Below, piece after piece: positions 1 through 11,969 of a DNA stretch of 64,000 nt; positions within the stretch are counted from its first letter, which is position 1; every line of letters begins with the position of its first letter. A model generated the notes under the pieces. That model was not told where the DNA came from. It made no database searches and worked only from the letters and a program-made list of their open reading frames with translations. A program made the translations under genes and the position numbers. The stretch is taken from contig OZ010786.1 of assembly GCA_963932465.1 (NCBI GenBank), positions 592,585,038 to 592,649,037 on the forward strand. The letters are read 5' to 3'. The stretch is from Maratus speciosus. Taxonomy: Eukaryota > Arthropoda > Arachnida > Araneae > Salticidae.

Positions 1-962
1 TTATGTGGTATTTGTGATTTCATAATTATTGATCATCTTCCTTATTTGTCCGCAATATGCTGGTGAATTAGTGGTATTGTATTTGATTTTCTGTTGCATG
101 TCATAGGTTCCAATTTTATTTTCAGTTTAATTGTTCAATTTAATGTCAGTGTAATATATTGATGCTAAATTTATTAATTTTATTTTATTAAATGGATATA
201 GAGTGCCGGAGTATCAAAACAATCTACCTGACTCTGATTCTGTCCTTCCAAAAAATAAAAAAAAAATAAATAAAAATACCCCTATCATGAATTTAGATTC
301 ATATTAGTAAATGTTTTCCTACTAAATGTTGATTCATAGTAACATCAGAAATTCAATCAAATCATTTACTATTTACTTTTAAGTATTTATGCAAAACGAA
401 GAAAGAGTTATTAAAAACATTTATCTAGATGCCAACTGAATATATACTTAAGCGAAATAAATAATTGCTGTAAAAGGTTGTAAAATGAATAATTGCTGTA
501 ATCTTTTAAAGTTCAGTCAATATTTTTACCCTACGTTATCCATTTTCGATCATCTGATAACACCGGCAAGTTTCCCCTTCGTTTTCGGCCTGCTGGTAAC
601 GGCGGCAAATGGACCGGGCGCGACTACTAACGTTCTAAAAAATGTCGCGACTACTCTCGGGTTAATTATTTCGACAGTCCAATTTCATTGACGAATTCTC
701 AGGTTATTGTTTTGTTCTTTATTCAGCTAACAACATTCATAAGACGAAGTTTACTTCATCAGAGATTGCCGTTTCATTTCTACTTCTCCAATGTATAGCA
801 CTGATAAATGGAAATAAGTTTGAAAAGATCTTTTAACTTGTTACGTTGAAAAAAAAGTTAAAGTGCATATGCATGAGTAAATTATTTTAAATTCTCAAAA
901 GCTGTGGAGATATGTTTCTGATCTTTGAAATATAGTTTTAAAAATAAAGAAAGAAAAAAGGC
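1..962. other. AT-rich stretch, nothing recognised
   Basis: No coding signal or repeat ends are visible. A short open frame at 485-691 crosses a GC-richer patch (540-660) but matches nothing I know and has no start context. Confidence 0.5.
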
Positions 963-1850
963 TTTATATTCGCAGAAGAAGAATACTTAAAGAAAAAAAA
1001 AATCTTTGCTGCTCAAGTAATTGTGTTTCTGAGATGTTGAATTCACAGGAGAAAGATCGAAAGATTTTAATAAAAAAATAAGAGAGTGCAATGTTATAAA
1101 ATTTCTCTCGAAATTTATAAACGTTAAATTTTTATAAAAAATATGGTACAATTCTCGATTGAAAAACAGTGAGATAAAAATATCTAAAAATCCTACACTT
1201 TCAAAGAGATTGAAAAAAATATCTTTGACATTATTTTGAAAAACTGGATGGGCGGTAGACAACACGGTAGAGTTAAAACCCAACCAGAAACCAACAAGAA
1301 TCGAAAACAATAAAAGTCAACCCAACCCAACATGAACGCGTGTCGTGACAAAAAAGGAAGAACTCAACTGGACCCGATCCCTAACGAAAAAATATAGCGC
1401 CAACCCAACGATTTATATTCGCAAAGAAGAATATTATTATTTTTTTTTCTACTCAAGTAAATGTGTTTCTGTGATGTTGAATTCACAGGAGAAAGATCGA
1501 AAGATTTTAATAAAAAATTAAGAGAGTGCTATGTTATAAAATTTCTCGCGAAATTTATAAACGTTAAATTTATAATAAAAAATATGGTACAATTCTCGAT
1601 TGAAAAACAGTGGGATAAAAATATCTAAAAATCCTACACTTTCAAAGAAATTGAAAAAAATAATGTTGATATTATTTTGAAAAATCGGGTCAAGCCAAAC
1701 CCGACATGTTAGAGATAAAACCCAACCCGAAACCAACAAGAACCGGAATCAATAAAAGGCAACCCAACCCGACTTGAACCGAGCCGTGGTAGACCATCAA
1801 CTAGACCCGAACGCTAACGAAAACGTATAGTTCCATCCCGACGCGATTTA
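963..1850. repeat. Tandem duplication of a ~448-bp unit
   Basis: Unit 1 runs 963-1410 and unit 2 1411 to about 1850. Both open with TTTATATTCGCA, share GATGTTGAATTCACAGGAG and end in a stretch rich in CCCAACCC/CCCGA. The related minus-strand open frames (987-1310, 1518-1739) are the same repeat read twice; they are low-complexity and Phe-rich, and I do not call them genes. Confidence 0.8.
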
Positions 1851-2679
1851 AGGCTCATGTCGACTGCGGGTAAAAGCTCTTAATCCACCCCGACGCAGTA
1901 CTCTAACTCAATTATCAAAATCATTCCTTCCGCCTATCAATAACATATCCTAGTATAACGAATCGTAGTACAGATTATTTTAAAAAAGTGGTAGGACTAG
2001 ATTAAAATATAGCCCACTGAGACATTTATCTCACGAATAGTCAAAGAATTTAACGTTAATAATAATAGACTTCTCTTTTCCAGCTTATAAATCAATACAA
2101 TAGCAAACCGTAAAAGCACATGAAGTTATTTTTAAAATATTGCTTTTTGCCAAATGCATTATCTATTATTATCTATCACATTTGACGTCACATTCTAGTT
2201 TACTTAAAATTTTCTAATCTTCAGAAAATAGCGAAAGACACGATTTTGAGAGGCTTTTATGCATTTTCAAAAGCAATAACACACAAATTCTTCAAGAAAA
2301 AGAATCTCTCAGATGATTTGAAAGATTTCGTAGTATGTGTTTGTTATGACATATGCGCGACCACTCGCGCAAGTTGTAACATATACTGGACTAAATGTAC
2401 GACAAAACACTCACATCAGCTACGATATTTTAAGAATAGTGATGCTATTTCGAATGCAACAGAGATTCCAAAGAACATAATTTTCGAGATGTTTTAAAGA
2501 TTTGTTTTCTTTTACCATAGAAAAACTTGTTTTGTTAAGATTTAAAAATACTATGATTGTTTTTCATCTGCATATGAGAACTTTTAAATGTGTACGAGAA
2601 ATATTTCACGGATTTATATATATTAAGCAGCTTATTGAATAATGATGTTTGTGCACGAATATTTACTTACTTTTTCCAT
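1851..2679. other. Unassigned AT-rich spacer
   Basis: No gene is seen. The phrase CGCGCAAGTTGTAACATATA near 2364 recurs in similar form at about 4080 (CGCGCAGGTTATGACATATA), which suggests a diverged dispersed repeat. Confidence 0.4.
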
Positions 2680-3102
2680 TAATCCTTCACCCGCGGGGAA
2701 CGCTATTTTCGCTTTCCAGTGGGCTACTTTTTAAAAACTCAGATTGCTTGATTATCAACACCCTTTCAGGGGCAAAGCACTTCCATTCCTAAAATGTTAA
2801 AATGAATGAGTTACACCGGTAATTACAAGCAGATTTATTTGCAAATAAGAAAACGCTATATTTCACAAGCTTGATAAACGGAAATTTTTTAAACCAAAAT
2901 TCGGGTGCCACTGTGGTATTTCGAAATTAATATTAAATAGTTACATAAGCGTACCATCGACCCTGAAGGGGTTAAAAGCGTATAATTTGGCCAATCCTCG
3001 CATTATTTAAACTGTAATTAAATAAAATGACTATTTTTAAAATGGTGGGAATTGAACAATCTTAATTTTAAGAAAGTAACCCACTGAAATGCTTAGGGTT
3101 AA
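2680..3102. mobile_element. TTAA-type fold-back MITE, host of a nested MITE
   Basis: The left end starts TTAATCC and contains CAGTGGGCTACTTTTT. The right end carries the inverse, AAGTAACCCACTG, and closes at GGGTTAA. The arms match over about 40 bp, and a second MITE (2752-2975) sits in the left arm. The right TTAA is shared with the next element. Confidence 0.55.
2752..2975. mobile_element. MITE, family CCTTTCAGGGGC, nested
   Basis: Ends are CACCCTTTCAGGGGC and CCCTGAAGGGGTTAA. The left TTAA has decayed to TTAT. Related copies are at 9144-9346, 19029-19909 and 25561-25781. Confidence 0.6.
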
Positions 3103-4067
3103 CACTTTGCGGTCGAGTGCCGTCAAATAGCCGCCCAAGCTTTATATACATGATTTTATTTTAATATTTTATTTGCACCACTATATTTTAAAAGTGCATT
3201 TTTTACTAAATTTCTTTTGCATATACAGCAGAATTTCCATTTAACGAAGTCTCATCGTTACACTTAAACAGGTCGCTATGAAGAAAATTCGTAAATAGAA
3301 ATCTACGCAAATTCATGAAATTCGTATAATAAAATACAAATGCATAAAATGAAAAATTACACCTAAAATGGAAATATTGAAAAAATGTATTTTAATTCGA
3401 GCAGGGACTATTTTTTTTATGTAATGTGGACATATGAGGAAAATTTAATTGAATTAATGACTAAAAACGCAGATAATAAAAAGAGGTAAACAAAAACTGA
3501 AGGAAGCGCAGCGTACCTTTTCTATTTTTCTCAGTATTCCAAATTCTTAACTTTAACCCCCTCACTGACAAGCCCGTGTTAATACGTTCACTAAGCTCCA
3601 TGTTTCATTGCAATACAAGCAATATTTAAAGTAATACAATTATATTGATTTAATGTATTTTTAATGCATTGAACAATGATTCATACTTCCAAGGATTGCA
3701 TTCATATTCGTTACTAAGCTTTTTTATAAAATGTTCAAAGAATCATTTTTTTTTTTTTTTTAGCATTTAAAACAAAATTCAGAGAAAACAACATTACAAT
3801 TTTGCCATTTTCCAAGACAGTCGGAGGGTAAAAGTCTCTTATTAATTTGTACAAGTTGAACTTCGTTATATAGAATTTGTTATATTTTTCGTTATATGGA
3901 GATTAATTTGCATATTAAAGGTGCTCAAAGTCAAAGTTCAGCAGAAAATTTCATTAAATAGAAAACTTCGTTATAGGGGAGTTCGACTGTATTGTCAAAG
4001 TGAAAGTAAAATACTTCTTAAAAGAAAAAGTTGTATCAACCTAATAAATTCGATCGATAAGGGTTAA
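3099..4067. mobile_element. TTAA MITE split by a pogo-like insertion
   Basis: Left end TTAACACTTTGCGGTCGAG; right end, as reverse complement, TTAACCCTTATCGATCGA. The interior holds the 764-bp element at 3226-3989. Related single ends occur at 25420-25564 and 43535-43724. Confidence 0.5.
3226..3989. mobile_element. Pogo/Tigger-like non-autonomous element
   Basis: Begins CAGCAGAATTTCC followed by ATTTAACGAAG and ends CTTCGTTATAGGGGAGTTCG then ACTG, flanked by TA on both sides. Ends starting CAG with a TA duplication fit the pogo/Tc1 superfamily. No transposase frame is visible inside. Confidence 0.55.
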
Positions 4068-4163
4068 CACGGTAGCACTCGCGCAGGTTATGACATATAC
4101 TGGACGCGTGAGTTATTTTAAATATGTCAGCATTTTTGTTTTAAAAGTAATTTTCGACTTTCT

Positions 4164-4365
4164 TTAATCCTAGGACACCTAATTTTAATTCCAAAACTGA
4201 CAAACGGCACCAAGAATATTTAACTAAAATTTTCCTATTATAATGTACATAATAATTATAAGCAATTTCGTATTTTTCTAATACTAAATTCGTTAATAAA
4301 TTGCGGTGTCAGTCCATTATTTCATCAGTTTATAAAGAGAATTACTCCGCGCCGGTAAGGGTTAA
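4164..4365. mobile_element. TTAA MITE, family CCTTACCGGCG
   Basis: Starts TTAATCC and ends GCGCCGGTAAGGGTTAA. It is collinear with the better-preserved copy at 10285-10502, sharing AATTGCGGTGTCAGTCCATT. Confidence 0.7.
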
Positions 4366-4548
4366 AATGGGAAACGATAATTATCTGGAAGTGGGTCATT
4401 CTTAAATAACATTCAAATTTAAGCCCCAAAGCATAAAGTAATTTTCAAGTGGCAATGAATTACTTTTTTCGATTTTTTTTTAAATATGGAAATTTTTACA
4501 CATATTATAACAAAAGTGTCAGCTTGTAACGTTGACGTCATTTTAACG

Positions 4549-4842
4549 TTTGAACACCGCCCACTGAATGCTAGGCCTGAGCGCTGACACAAAAATGGCG
4601 GCTGCCGAAGGCGGATATTGTTTAACGTAAGTACGGTCCCTTAAAGTTTGATACCAGTATTATATAAAAGATTTATCTGACTTCTTCAATCTCAGAAGAA
4701 TAAAGCGGAAAAAACTTTTAAAAATTATTAATATGAATATTTAAGGGACCGTACACATTGTGAAAAAAATCCGCTTCGCCAGCACCCACTTTTGTATCAG
4801 GGCTCAGGACTGGTATGCAGGGGGCGGTGCGTTTTTGAACAC
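4549..4842. repeat. Fold-back element with ~100-bp arms
   Basis: The left arm holds GTTTGAACACCGCCC, TGACACAAAAATGG and TACGGTCCCTTAAA. The right arm holds their inverses TTTAAGGGACCGTAC, CCACTTTTGTATCA and GGGCGGTGCG. No coding frame is present. It is probably a MITE with unresolved outer ends. Confidence 0.7.
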
Positions 4843-5194
4843 TTGATAATTAAATTTCACTTTTACTGCAATTTTTTAAGCTTTTAAGAACCTAGCCTTT
4901 TCAATTTTTACACCGTCGAATAGGGGATTAAGAAGGGATTTTCCGACGCAATTTGTTTGAAAACTGTACTCATTTGTTATATTTTTTAAAATAATTTCTA
5001 GAGAGCAGAGGAATACAAAAGATAAATACGCTTGCATATAAAATAATTTAAATAGTTCAGCAATGGTTTCTGGCTTATAGTCCACGAAAATATCGCTTTT
5101 GATAAATTTTTAAAATTTACGTTAATACATAAATGCTATTTGTCATTCGAAAATTTGATTTCCGGTGTAGTTAGTGGGAAACCAGAAGTAATTA

Positions 5195-5397
5195 CAGGAT
5201 GTCCGTAATTAAACGACCCTATTTTGAAGGTGTCTAAACACAAAACTATTGTTCATAAAGTTGTGAAATTTTGTGAAATACATAAAAAAAGGATGGGAAT
5301 TTGTTTAAGCAAATAAAAAATTCAAAATTTCGCCACAAGAGGGCAATTTTTAAAATATTACACATTTCGCATTACGATAGTTTAGAAATTTTATTTA
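5195..5397. repeat. Solitary left arm of the CAGGATGTCC element
   Basis: Begins TA-CAGGATGTCC and repeats, in direct order, the first ~200 bp of the complete element that follows directly at 5398. The two share AACTATTG/AATTATTG and GGGAATTTGTTTAAGC. Confidence 0.65.
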
Positions 5398-5933
5398 CAG
5401 GATGTCCCTAATTATTCGACCCTATTTTAAAGGTGTCTACAGACGAAATTATTGTTCAGAATGTTGTTAAATTATATGTGGAGGATTATGTAATAAACGT
5501 ATGGGAATTTGTTTAAGCGAAAAAAAAAATAGGAGGCCGTTTTTTAGCGAATTACACATTTAGCATATATTTACGATATTTTAACAAATTTTGTTTAACA
5601 ATTTTTACAACCAAACATGTTCCGCATGACGGTGATCATTTTCAGATACCATCTTTAATCGTATAACAGCATGTTCCACAGTTGACAACAGTGTATTCTG
5701 GTAAATGGTAGGAGCATGTCGTGAAATGCTGTCTTTAGAATCAGGTTAAGTTCTAAACTATCATAATGCTAAATTTGTAATTTATTAAAAATCGGCGTCT
5801 GGTGGCGAAATTTTGAACTTTTTTTTTAAAGTAAACAAATTTCCATTCTTTTATTATGTCTTTCACAAAATTTCACAACTTGTTTTGTCTGTAGACAAGT
5901 TTAAATTAGGATCGTTTAGTTATGGACACCCTG
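5398..5933 (-). mobile_element. Tc1/mariner-type element, internally deleted
   Basis: The ends CAGGATGTCCCTAATTA and TATGGACACCCTG are inverted over roughly 150 bp and flanked by TA. Only a C-terminal transposase remnant survives inside (5605-5745). Confidence 0.6.
5605..5745 (-). pseudogene. C-terminal fragment of a Tc1/mariner-like transposase
   Basis: A 46-codon frame runs open to a TAA and ends with RLKMVSENDHRHAEHVWL. The pattern RL…N-[GD]-x-H-x-EH near the C-terminus resembles the tail of many Tc1/mariner transposases. This is a resemblance by memory of the family, not a search. No catalytic residue is included and no start codon is needed, since the 5' part is deleted. Its place inside a TA-flanked element with long inverted arms supports the reading. 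It could be a chance frame. Confidence 0.4.
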
Positions 5934-6232
5934 TATATATGTTAAATGTAAAAAATCTATTACAGTTTTTAATTTAAAAAAAAAAAAAATGTTTTTAAAC
6001 CGTATTCCGGAACCCGAGAAGTCTGAGTTGGATTGACTAGTTAAATAATAACAACTAAAAAATGAAAATAGTAACCATTTCGTTAAATATTGTTTCCAGT
6101 TTAAACTACGTGTATTTGACTTGGGAAAAAAGCAAAGAAAGTTTCCGGCTATGTAATATGAATACAGATCTTCCGATGGCCATAGTATAGCGTCTAGAAC
6201 ATTTTGTATGGAAACCGGTTATTCGAATAATA

Positions 6233-6403
6233 CTGGGTCGTTCGGAAAGTCGTGTCCGTTTGTGAAAATTAATTCGTACCGAAAAATTCTGCCTGGTAAT
6301 TATTCGACATTAGATATCGGAATCAATGTCTAATAATTAAATGATAGAATTTTCCGGTACGAATTGATTTTACCAAACGGACACGACTTTCCGAATGATA
6401 CAG
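6233..6403. mobile_element. Mariner-type MITE, 171 bp
   Basis: Ends are CTGGGTCGTTCGGAAAGTCG and, inverted, CTGTATCATTCGGAAAGTCG. Arms are about 54 bp and TA flanks both sides. The interior is too short to code. Confidence 0.75.
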
Positions 6404-6759
6404 TACTTCAAAAAGTGAAAAAAAATTGTAATATATATTTGACTTATATCACAAAAAATTTAATCCCATAACTATGAAAAGATGATGAATAATAAATGTC
6501 GATTGTAGCGATATCTGGTAGCTCTTTACTCACCAAAATGCTTTCTCAATTGAATCCCTATACAATACTTACGTTTAAATTACCAGATGTCTCTACAATC
6601 GGCATTTTCCGTTCAGCATCGTTGAATATTTATTGGATACAATGTTTTAGCAATTTTTGGTTGACCGATTGCCTCACAATATCTTCTACACACTATAGCA
6701 ATAGCCTCAAAACTATCCATTTTTCGTGTTTCTGCATATTGAGTCATTTGATTAACACC

Positions 6760-6967
6760 TTAACCCCTTGGGGACGAGCGACACGTATACGTGCCGCACG
6801 AAGCGCTCAGAATCCTTGATTTTCCTCACCAATAAAATTTAATTGTAAATTTTGCCTTATTTAATCAGCGCATTTTCTCGATTCAAGAAGACACAAATTT
6901 CTGTTTTTAAAAAACGGTGACAAAAGATTAAAAATTTCGTAAGAGGCTCCCGTCCCGAAGGGGTTAA
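6760..6967. mobile_element. TTAA MITE, 208-bp CACGTATACGTG family, copy 1
   Basis: TTAA-CCCCTTGGGGACGAGCG at the left and CGTCCCGAAGGGG-TTAA at the right. A palindrome CACGTATACGTG lies at 6782-6793 near the left end only. Other copies at 7690, 34258 and 51146 have exactly the same length. Confidence 0.85.
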
Positions 6968-7181
6968 AAGTTTCTTTTTATTTATGACACAATAAATTAA
7001 AAATTGGAACTAGGCTGTTTTACTTTCTTTGTGCTAATATATTTGGCTTAATAATCGAAAAAATGTGTGTCAGTTAATAAACCGATGATTACATTTAAAG
7101 TTAAGTGGTGTCCAAAACCTCTTAGTAGTAACGAAGCGAGCAAACTGTTTTTGTCCGAACGGCGGTGTTCGAGCAAAACTG

Positions 7182-7399
7182 TTAACCATTTCCGGCATGG
7201 TTGGTTAAATTCTGTCTCACTTAATTTTAATCTCAAATGTCACTACGGTACCAGTATTTTAAAATGAATTTTTACCCTTTAGATTGTACGCGAAGAAAAG
7301 GTTTTACTTAGTTTCAAATAAATGTTTTCTCAACTCCCGGGGCCATTCTATTATTTCAAAATTTTAGCAACTGAAGTACTTTAAGCCGGAAAGGGTTAA
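7182..7399. mobile_element. TTAA MITE, CCGGC family, nested
   Basis: TTAACCATTTCCGGC at the left and GCCGGAAAGGGTTAA at the right. It lies in a larger repeat (about 6990-7180) whose relative at 11888-12290 carries a different MITE at a different TTAA. Confidence 0.7.
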
Positions 7400-7484
7400 G
7401 AGGTTAACAAAGCACGAACTACAGCATATCGAAATGACCAAATACTCCGGGACCACATATGTGTGTACTTTGTGCATGATACAT

Positions 7485-7693
7485 TTAACCCCTTCACGCT
7501 CGAATTAAATTGCGGTTAAAATATTCAAAATGCTTATTGGCACCACTTTTATGAAAAAGAAATATTCACCTTATTTAATGACAGGTAAATCCATACTAAA
7601 ATATAGCCAATTTCACTGTTTTATAAAACAGGTGGAAGTCAAACAATCTGAGTAAAAGACGCAGCCCGAGAATATGACGGGAGCGAGAATTAA
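7485..7693. mobile_element. TTAA MITE, GAGCGAGAATTAA family
   Basis: TTAACCCCTTCACGCTCG at the left and GGGAGCGAGAATTAA at the right. Its right TTAA is also the left TTAA of the next MITE. Copies at 30640 and 53364. Confidence 0.75.
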
Positions 7694-7897
7694 CCCCTTG
7701 GGGACGAGCGGCACGTATACGTGCCGCACGAAGCGCTCAGAATCCTCGTTTTTTCTCACCAGTAAAATTTTATTGTAAAATTTTCCTTATTTAATCAGCG
7801 CATTTTCTCGATTCAAAAAGATACAAATTTCTGTGTTTTAAAAACGGTGACAAACGATTAAAAATTTCGTAAAAGGCTCCCGTCCCGAAGGGGTTAA
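7690..7897. mobile_element. TTAA MITE, 208-bp CACGTATACGTG family, copy 2
   Basis: Same ends as copy 1. The left-end palindrome is a perfect 20-mer, GCGGCACGTATACGTGCCGC (7708-7727), 14 bp after TTAA. Confidence 0.85.
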
Positions 7898-9143
7898 GGG
7901 GCTAATGGTCAGTAAGCATGTAAAAAAGCCATTAAAATGAAAAATAAATAAATCAAAACTTAAATTCATTTTTCTGTGTTTAATAATTTTACAAAGGACC
8001 TTCAAAGTGGCTAAGTTAAAGGATTTTTCTTTGTAAAATGATTTCAACGAGAATTGTTCGACAGTGGCTCGAGGGAACGATTATTTGCAAATAGCTTCAT
8101 TGAATCGAAAAAATTCTGGTATTAAATAAATCCATTACTACTGATCCAAATTTGACGTTCATAAAGGTTCTCTGTTGCATGACATTATTTTAAACTACAG
8201 TAAATCATTTTTTGATTAATATATATATTTTTTAATTAACCAATTTAAAATGCTTTGCATACGAGTTTAATTCAGTAAGACTTGTAAATTTTCTAAAATA
8301 TGTTAAAATTATTTTTTTGGTATTCCCTTTGAAAATTGGTAAATAAATAAAGGTAATATACATAAATGAATATGAAATTTCCAATTCATTTATAATTTTT
8401 ATTTTATCACATTATTTATCGTCCAAAAAATCTATGTACAGTTTTCGTTTAGAACCTTAATTAAATTTGAAAATGTTATTTATTGTTTTACTTCTAGAAA
8501 AAACATTAAATGCCTCTTTCTCTAATTTTTTCAACAAATTTTAAAACACAGGCGTCCTTATTATTACTTTTTACCTTAATTATTCATCTTAAGAAAGATT
8601 TACTCAAAAATCATCCGTTTTCGAGAAATTTATTAAACATTTGCACTTATCAGGTAGTCGAGAGAACTGTTATCAAAAATCTTTCCAGATGATTAATTTT
8701 GAAATATGTCGTTTGCGATATAAATACGGCATTATTGGCAGAATATGAAATATCCAAACTGTACATCGTCTTGTCTTTCATATTGACTGTAACTACGTAA
8801 TTAAAACTAAACCATGCAATATACATTGAACTATGTCAGCCGAATAATAAATTCCCTTCAATATGAAAGACAAATTTTTGTTCTCTTCATTAATACATGT
8901 AGAATATTGCCTATTGTTTATTAACGCAAAATTTCAATAACAATACCCTGAAGACATACTGCGTTGTCTTTACGTCATATACTTCCCAGATATTATTTAA
9001 ATTGATATTCTTGGTAAGCAGTCGAGATGTAATCTTATCTAAAATTTCATATATTTGTTTTATTCTGAAATGTTATATCCGCTTGATGAATGTAGCTGAT
9101 TCTGTTAGAATATTAAAATATCCAAATTCACATTATTATATAT
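7898..9143. other. Unassigned AT-rich stretch
   Basis: No gene is seen. A 16-bp inverted pair, GTCTTTCATATTGA (about 8773) and TCAATATGAAAGAC (about 8858), is the only structure noted. The open frames here are short and AT-driven. Confidence 0.4.
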
Positions 9144-9346
9144 TTAACCATTTGAGGGGCGGTGGTATGTTTATGAAGCCACTTAATTTTAATTCCAAAA
9201 CGCCACATAGTACCAGAGTTTTGGTTTATTATGTTAGTGAAATACAGCTTTTCTTTATTTATAAATAAATTAGTTTGTAAATTTTGGTGTCATTCATTTA
9301 TTTCAACATTTTAACTATGAAAGTGCTTTGCCCCTGAAAGGAGTAA
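9144..9346. mobile_element. TTAA MITE, CCTTTCAGGGGC family, inverted
   Basis: Starts TTAACCATTTGAGGGGCGG and ends GCCCCTGAAAGGAG with the right TTAA decayed to GTAA. It is inverted relative to 2752-2975. Confidence 0.6.
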
Positions 9347-9402
9347 AAGACAAAGGTTTTTTTTTTAGACATCAGGCCTGAACTTTCTACGGAATCGATT
9401 TT

Positions 9403-9499
9403 GATATATATATATATATATATAATATATATATATATATATAATATATATATATATATATAATATATATATATATATATAATATATATATATATATAT
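9403..9499. repeat. (TA)n microsatellite with periodic AA breaks
   Basis: TA dinucleotides are interrupted by TAATA roughly every 24 bp, giving a second-order period. Confidence 0.9.
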
Positions 9500-9524
9500 T
9501 AATAAAAGAATTTTTTATTTGTGG

Positions 9525-9945
9525 ATGTGCTCACACTCGCAATTATTTTTTTAAATTGCGATAATCCACATACGCGGGCTTTTAGAGTGAGGTCATATAT
9601 GACAGAATATCTATCATCTGCGTATATTTCCTAAATCTTTTGTCACTCATGGAATATGAATCTTGTGTACCAGATTTATTGCAAAATAATGGCATTAGAG
9701 AGAGAGGGCTGGAGCCCAGATGCATTTGACACCACGAAGTTTTCTTCGCCTTATCTCACCAGTGAGTTTTCAGCTAATTGGAAAGGTGAAAAAAAAAAAA
9801 CTTAATTTTAGTGGTGTGAAGTAAGAAAACAGTTAGGCATCTTCCTGTAGTTCAACCTCATCCGCTACGTGGCGCGCAACCTTGATTGGTTTGCATACAT
9901 ATTTAGCGTCCTATCTTAAATGGAAGAGGTAATGGCAAATTTTAG
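9525..9945. mobile_element. Degenerate copy of the CAAAGCG element
   Basis: Collinear with 55790-56221: CATACGCGGGCTTTTAG, GATGCATTTGACACCACGA, AGAAAACAGTTAGG, CCGCTACGTGGCGCGC and GCGTCCTATCTTAAATGG. Both terminal repeats are lost. Confidence 0.75.
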
Positions 9946-9987
9946 TTGAAAAGTATTTATGATTTCAGTTTTTGTTCCATTTTTCCA

Positions 9988-10182
9988 TGCAAGGTTGCCA
10001 GTTTGGCTTCCACTTTTATTAAAAAATCTCGGAATTACACCAGAAATGGCAAAAAGTATTTTCAGATTAATTTAATGGCAGACTCTTATTGATTACGTTA
10101 TGTAAAAATTCTTCTTCAAAAAATTCCGGTCTGAAGTCGAAATTCCAGGATACAAATGGGGGCCAAACTGGTAACCCTGTGT
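9988..10182. mobile_element. Fold-back MITE, GGTTGCCAGTTTGGC ends
   Basis: AGGTTGCCAGTTTGGC at the left and GGCCAAACTGGTAACC at the right form an imperfect hairpin of about 190 bp. Confidence 0.5.
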
Positions 10183-10284
10183 CCATGTTATAATTTTCAT
10201 ACTCTTATTGCCATTAACGCAATTCAAAAAGCAAAGAATATATGTATAATATAATGTTTTCGTAACACTGGATTCAATTCAGAA

Positions 10285-10502
10285 TTAACCCTTACCGGCA
10301 AGATGTCCTTAAAAAAGGACACCTAATTTTAATTACAAAACCCACAAACGGCACCAGGAATATTTAACCAAAAGTTTCCTATTATAATGTACATGAAAAT
10401 AAGCAAGTTCGTATTTTCTAATAAATTCGTTTATAAATTGCGGTGTCAGTCCATTATTTCATCAGTTTATAAACAGAATTACTCCGCGCCGGTAAGGGTT
10501 AA
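10285..10502. mobile_element. TTAA MITE, CCTTACCGGC family, best copy
   Basis: TTAACCCTTACCGGCAAGA at the left and GCGCCGGTAAGGGTTAA at the right. The palindrome TGTCCTTAAAAAAGGACA (10304-10321) sits 15 bp inside the left TTAA. Confidence 0.8.
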
Positions 10503-10779
10503 AAGCATTTTTTTAAATGCAAAATGTAGCTATCCTTCACCAATTTATAAAATATAGATTTTATAAAGAAATTCTGGTACGATTTTTGTTTAAAATTAAG
10601 TGTTAAAAAACCTCCCACCGCCCTTCAAGGTGTTAACACATACCATATTAGTTGAAAAGTATGTATGATTTTGGTTTGTCTGCCGTTTGGATTTAAGTAT
10701 TAGTTTGTGAGTAACTTTTTCCGAATTGCGGTTTATTAAAAAATTGTTAATTTAATAAATCATTTAGTAAGAACCTTTA

Positions 10780-11700
10780 TATTTGGAGTAATACGAGAGT
10801 TCGCAGTTACAACATTTACTGCGCTAAGTGAACAGGTGAATAACATTTTTTTTATGGTATTCCTAGTTGCAGGCAACTTAACTCCTTGTGGATGAGTAAA
10901 TGTGTAACACCTTTTATAGGAGCCATAAGAAAAAGTCTAGCAATATGGGTTAAAATCCCGTTTTCGTAGGTTTAACCCTAGATCTACCGGGAATTTTATT
11001 CAAGTTTTAATAAAACGTTCTACACCAGAATTTTTATTTAAAACTATTTAACTTATTTATTTACCTTATTTTTGTCTGGTTTATATACTTAGTTTATTTT
11101 AAAGAAATTTCTGGTTTGAATGAATATTTTGTATGTACCTGTCGGGTCCAATGGACCCGTCTGGTAGACGGAGGGTTAAATAATAATCAAATTCATGAAA
11201 CGAATTGCACTTCGTGTAACTTGAGTAATGCGTGTAATTTTTTTGTAATAACATGGCCGGTAAAACCTATATTTATTAGCTTGATAACACAGCACAATAA
11301 AAAATCCGGTACTATAATACGCTAAATCCATACCACAAAGTTTTAAAACACAACATTCTACGCTTCGTTTTCCTCCCGCCACATCGTTCTGTCTTTTCCG
11401 CTCTTTCACAATCGTCTTTTTGTTGCCATTTTTGCTTGCCTAAAAGTTCGACGGCAAACGATTATACTAAGAGTTTAGAGTAGACCATCGAGTTTTTGTC
11501 CAGTGCATTGTCCACGATTTTCAAACATAGTACTATATTAATATAATGTACTATTAAAAAAATTAAAAATATAGAGATTAAAATGAGTTTCTTTATCTCA
11601 CAGAGATAATAGTGTATAAGGAGTTTAGAAAAAGTCTATAATTCTTGGTATCAACCAAGAAGAAAGTAAAGTTTAAGTAAATTACAAATAACTAGAAATT
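10780..11700. repeat. Dispersed repeat, copy A (interrupted by MITEs)
   Basis: Shares TATTCCTAGTTGCAG, GATGAGTAAATGTGTAACA and TTTATCTCACAGAGATA in order with 47850-48370. Copy A carries a piggyBac MITE (10972-11178), copy B a different one. Confidence 0.5.
10972..11178. mobile_element. piggyBac-derived MITE, copy 1 (207 bp)
   Basis: TTAACCCTAGATCTACCGGG at the left and GTAGACGGAGGGTTAA at the right. Palindrome GGGTCCAATGGACCC is at 11144-11158. The right ~38 bp, reversed, match the intact piggyBac 5' end with one or two changes. Confidence 0.85.
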
Positions 11701-11969
11701 AAAGAAAAGTAAGAATAAAGTCTAGAATAATAAGAAGATGAATGTTAAGATAAAATTAAAGGCGTACACTGTTCAAAGCTGTTAAAAAACTCGCCACAGT
11801 CGGACAGGGCAAATAAAAAAAAATAAAAAATAAATGTTAACTGAAACTTTTTATCTCCTTCTAAACAAAACAGGACAATTGTCAACACAATAAATTAAAA
11901 ATAAGGACACGGCACCACTATCTTTTTACTAAAATATTTGGCTTTGTACAATCGAAAAAGGTATGTCAT

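Noticed and set aside
9403..9499. CRISPR-like regular repeat
   Set aside because: Simple (TA)n microsatellite with periodic interruptions; no spacers.
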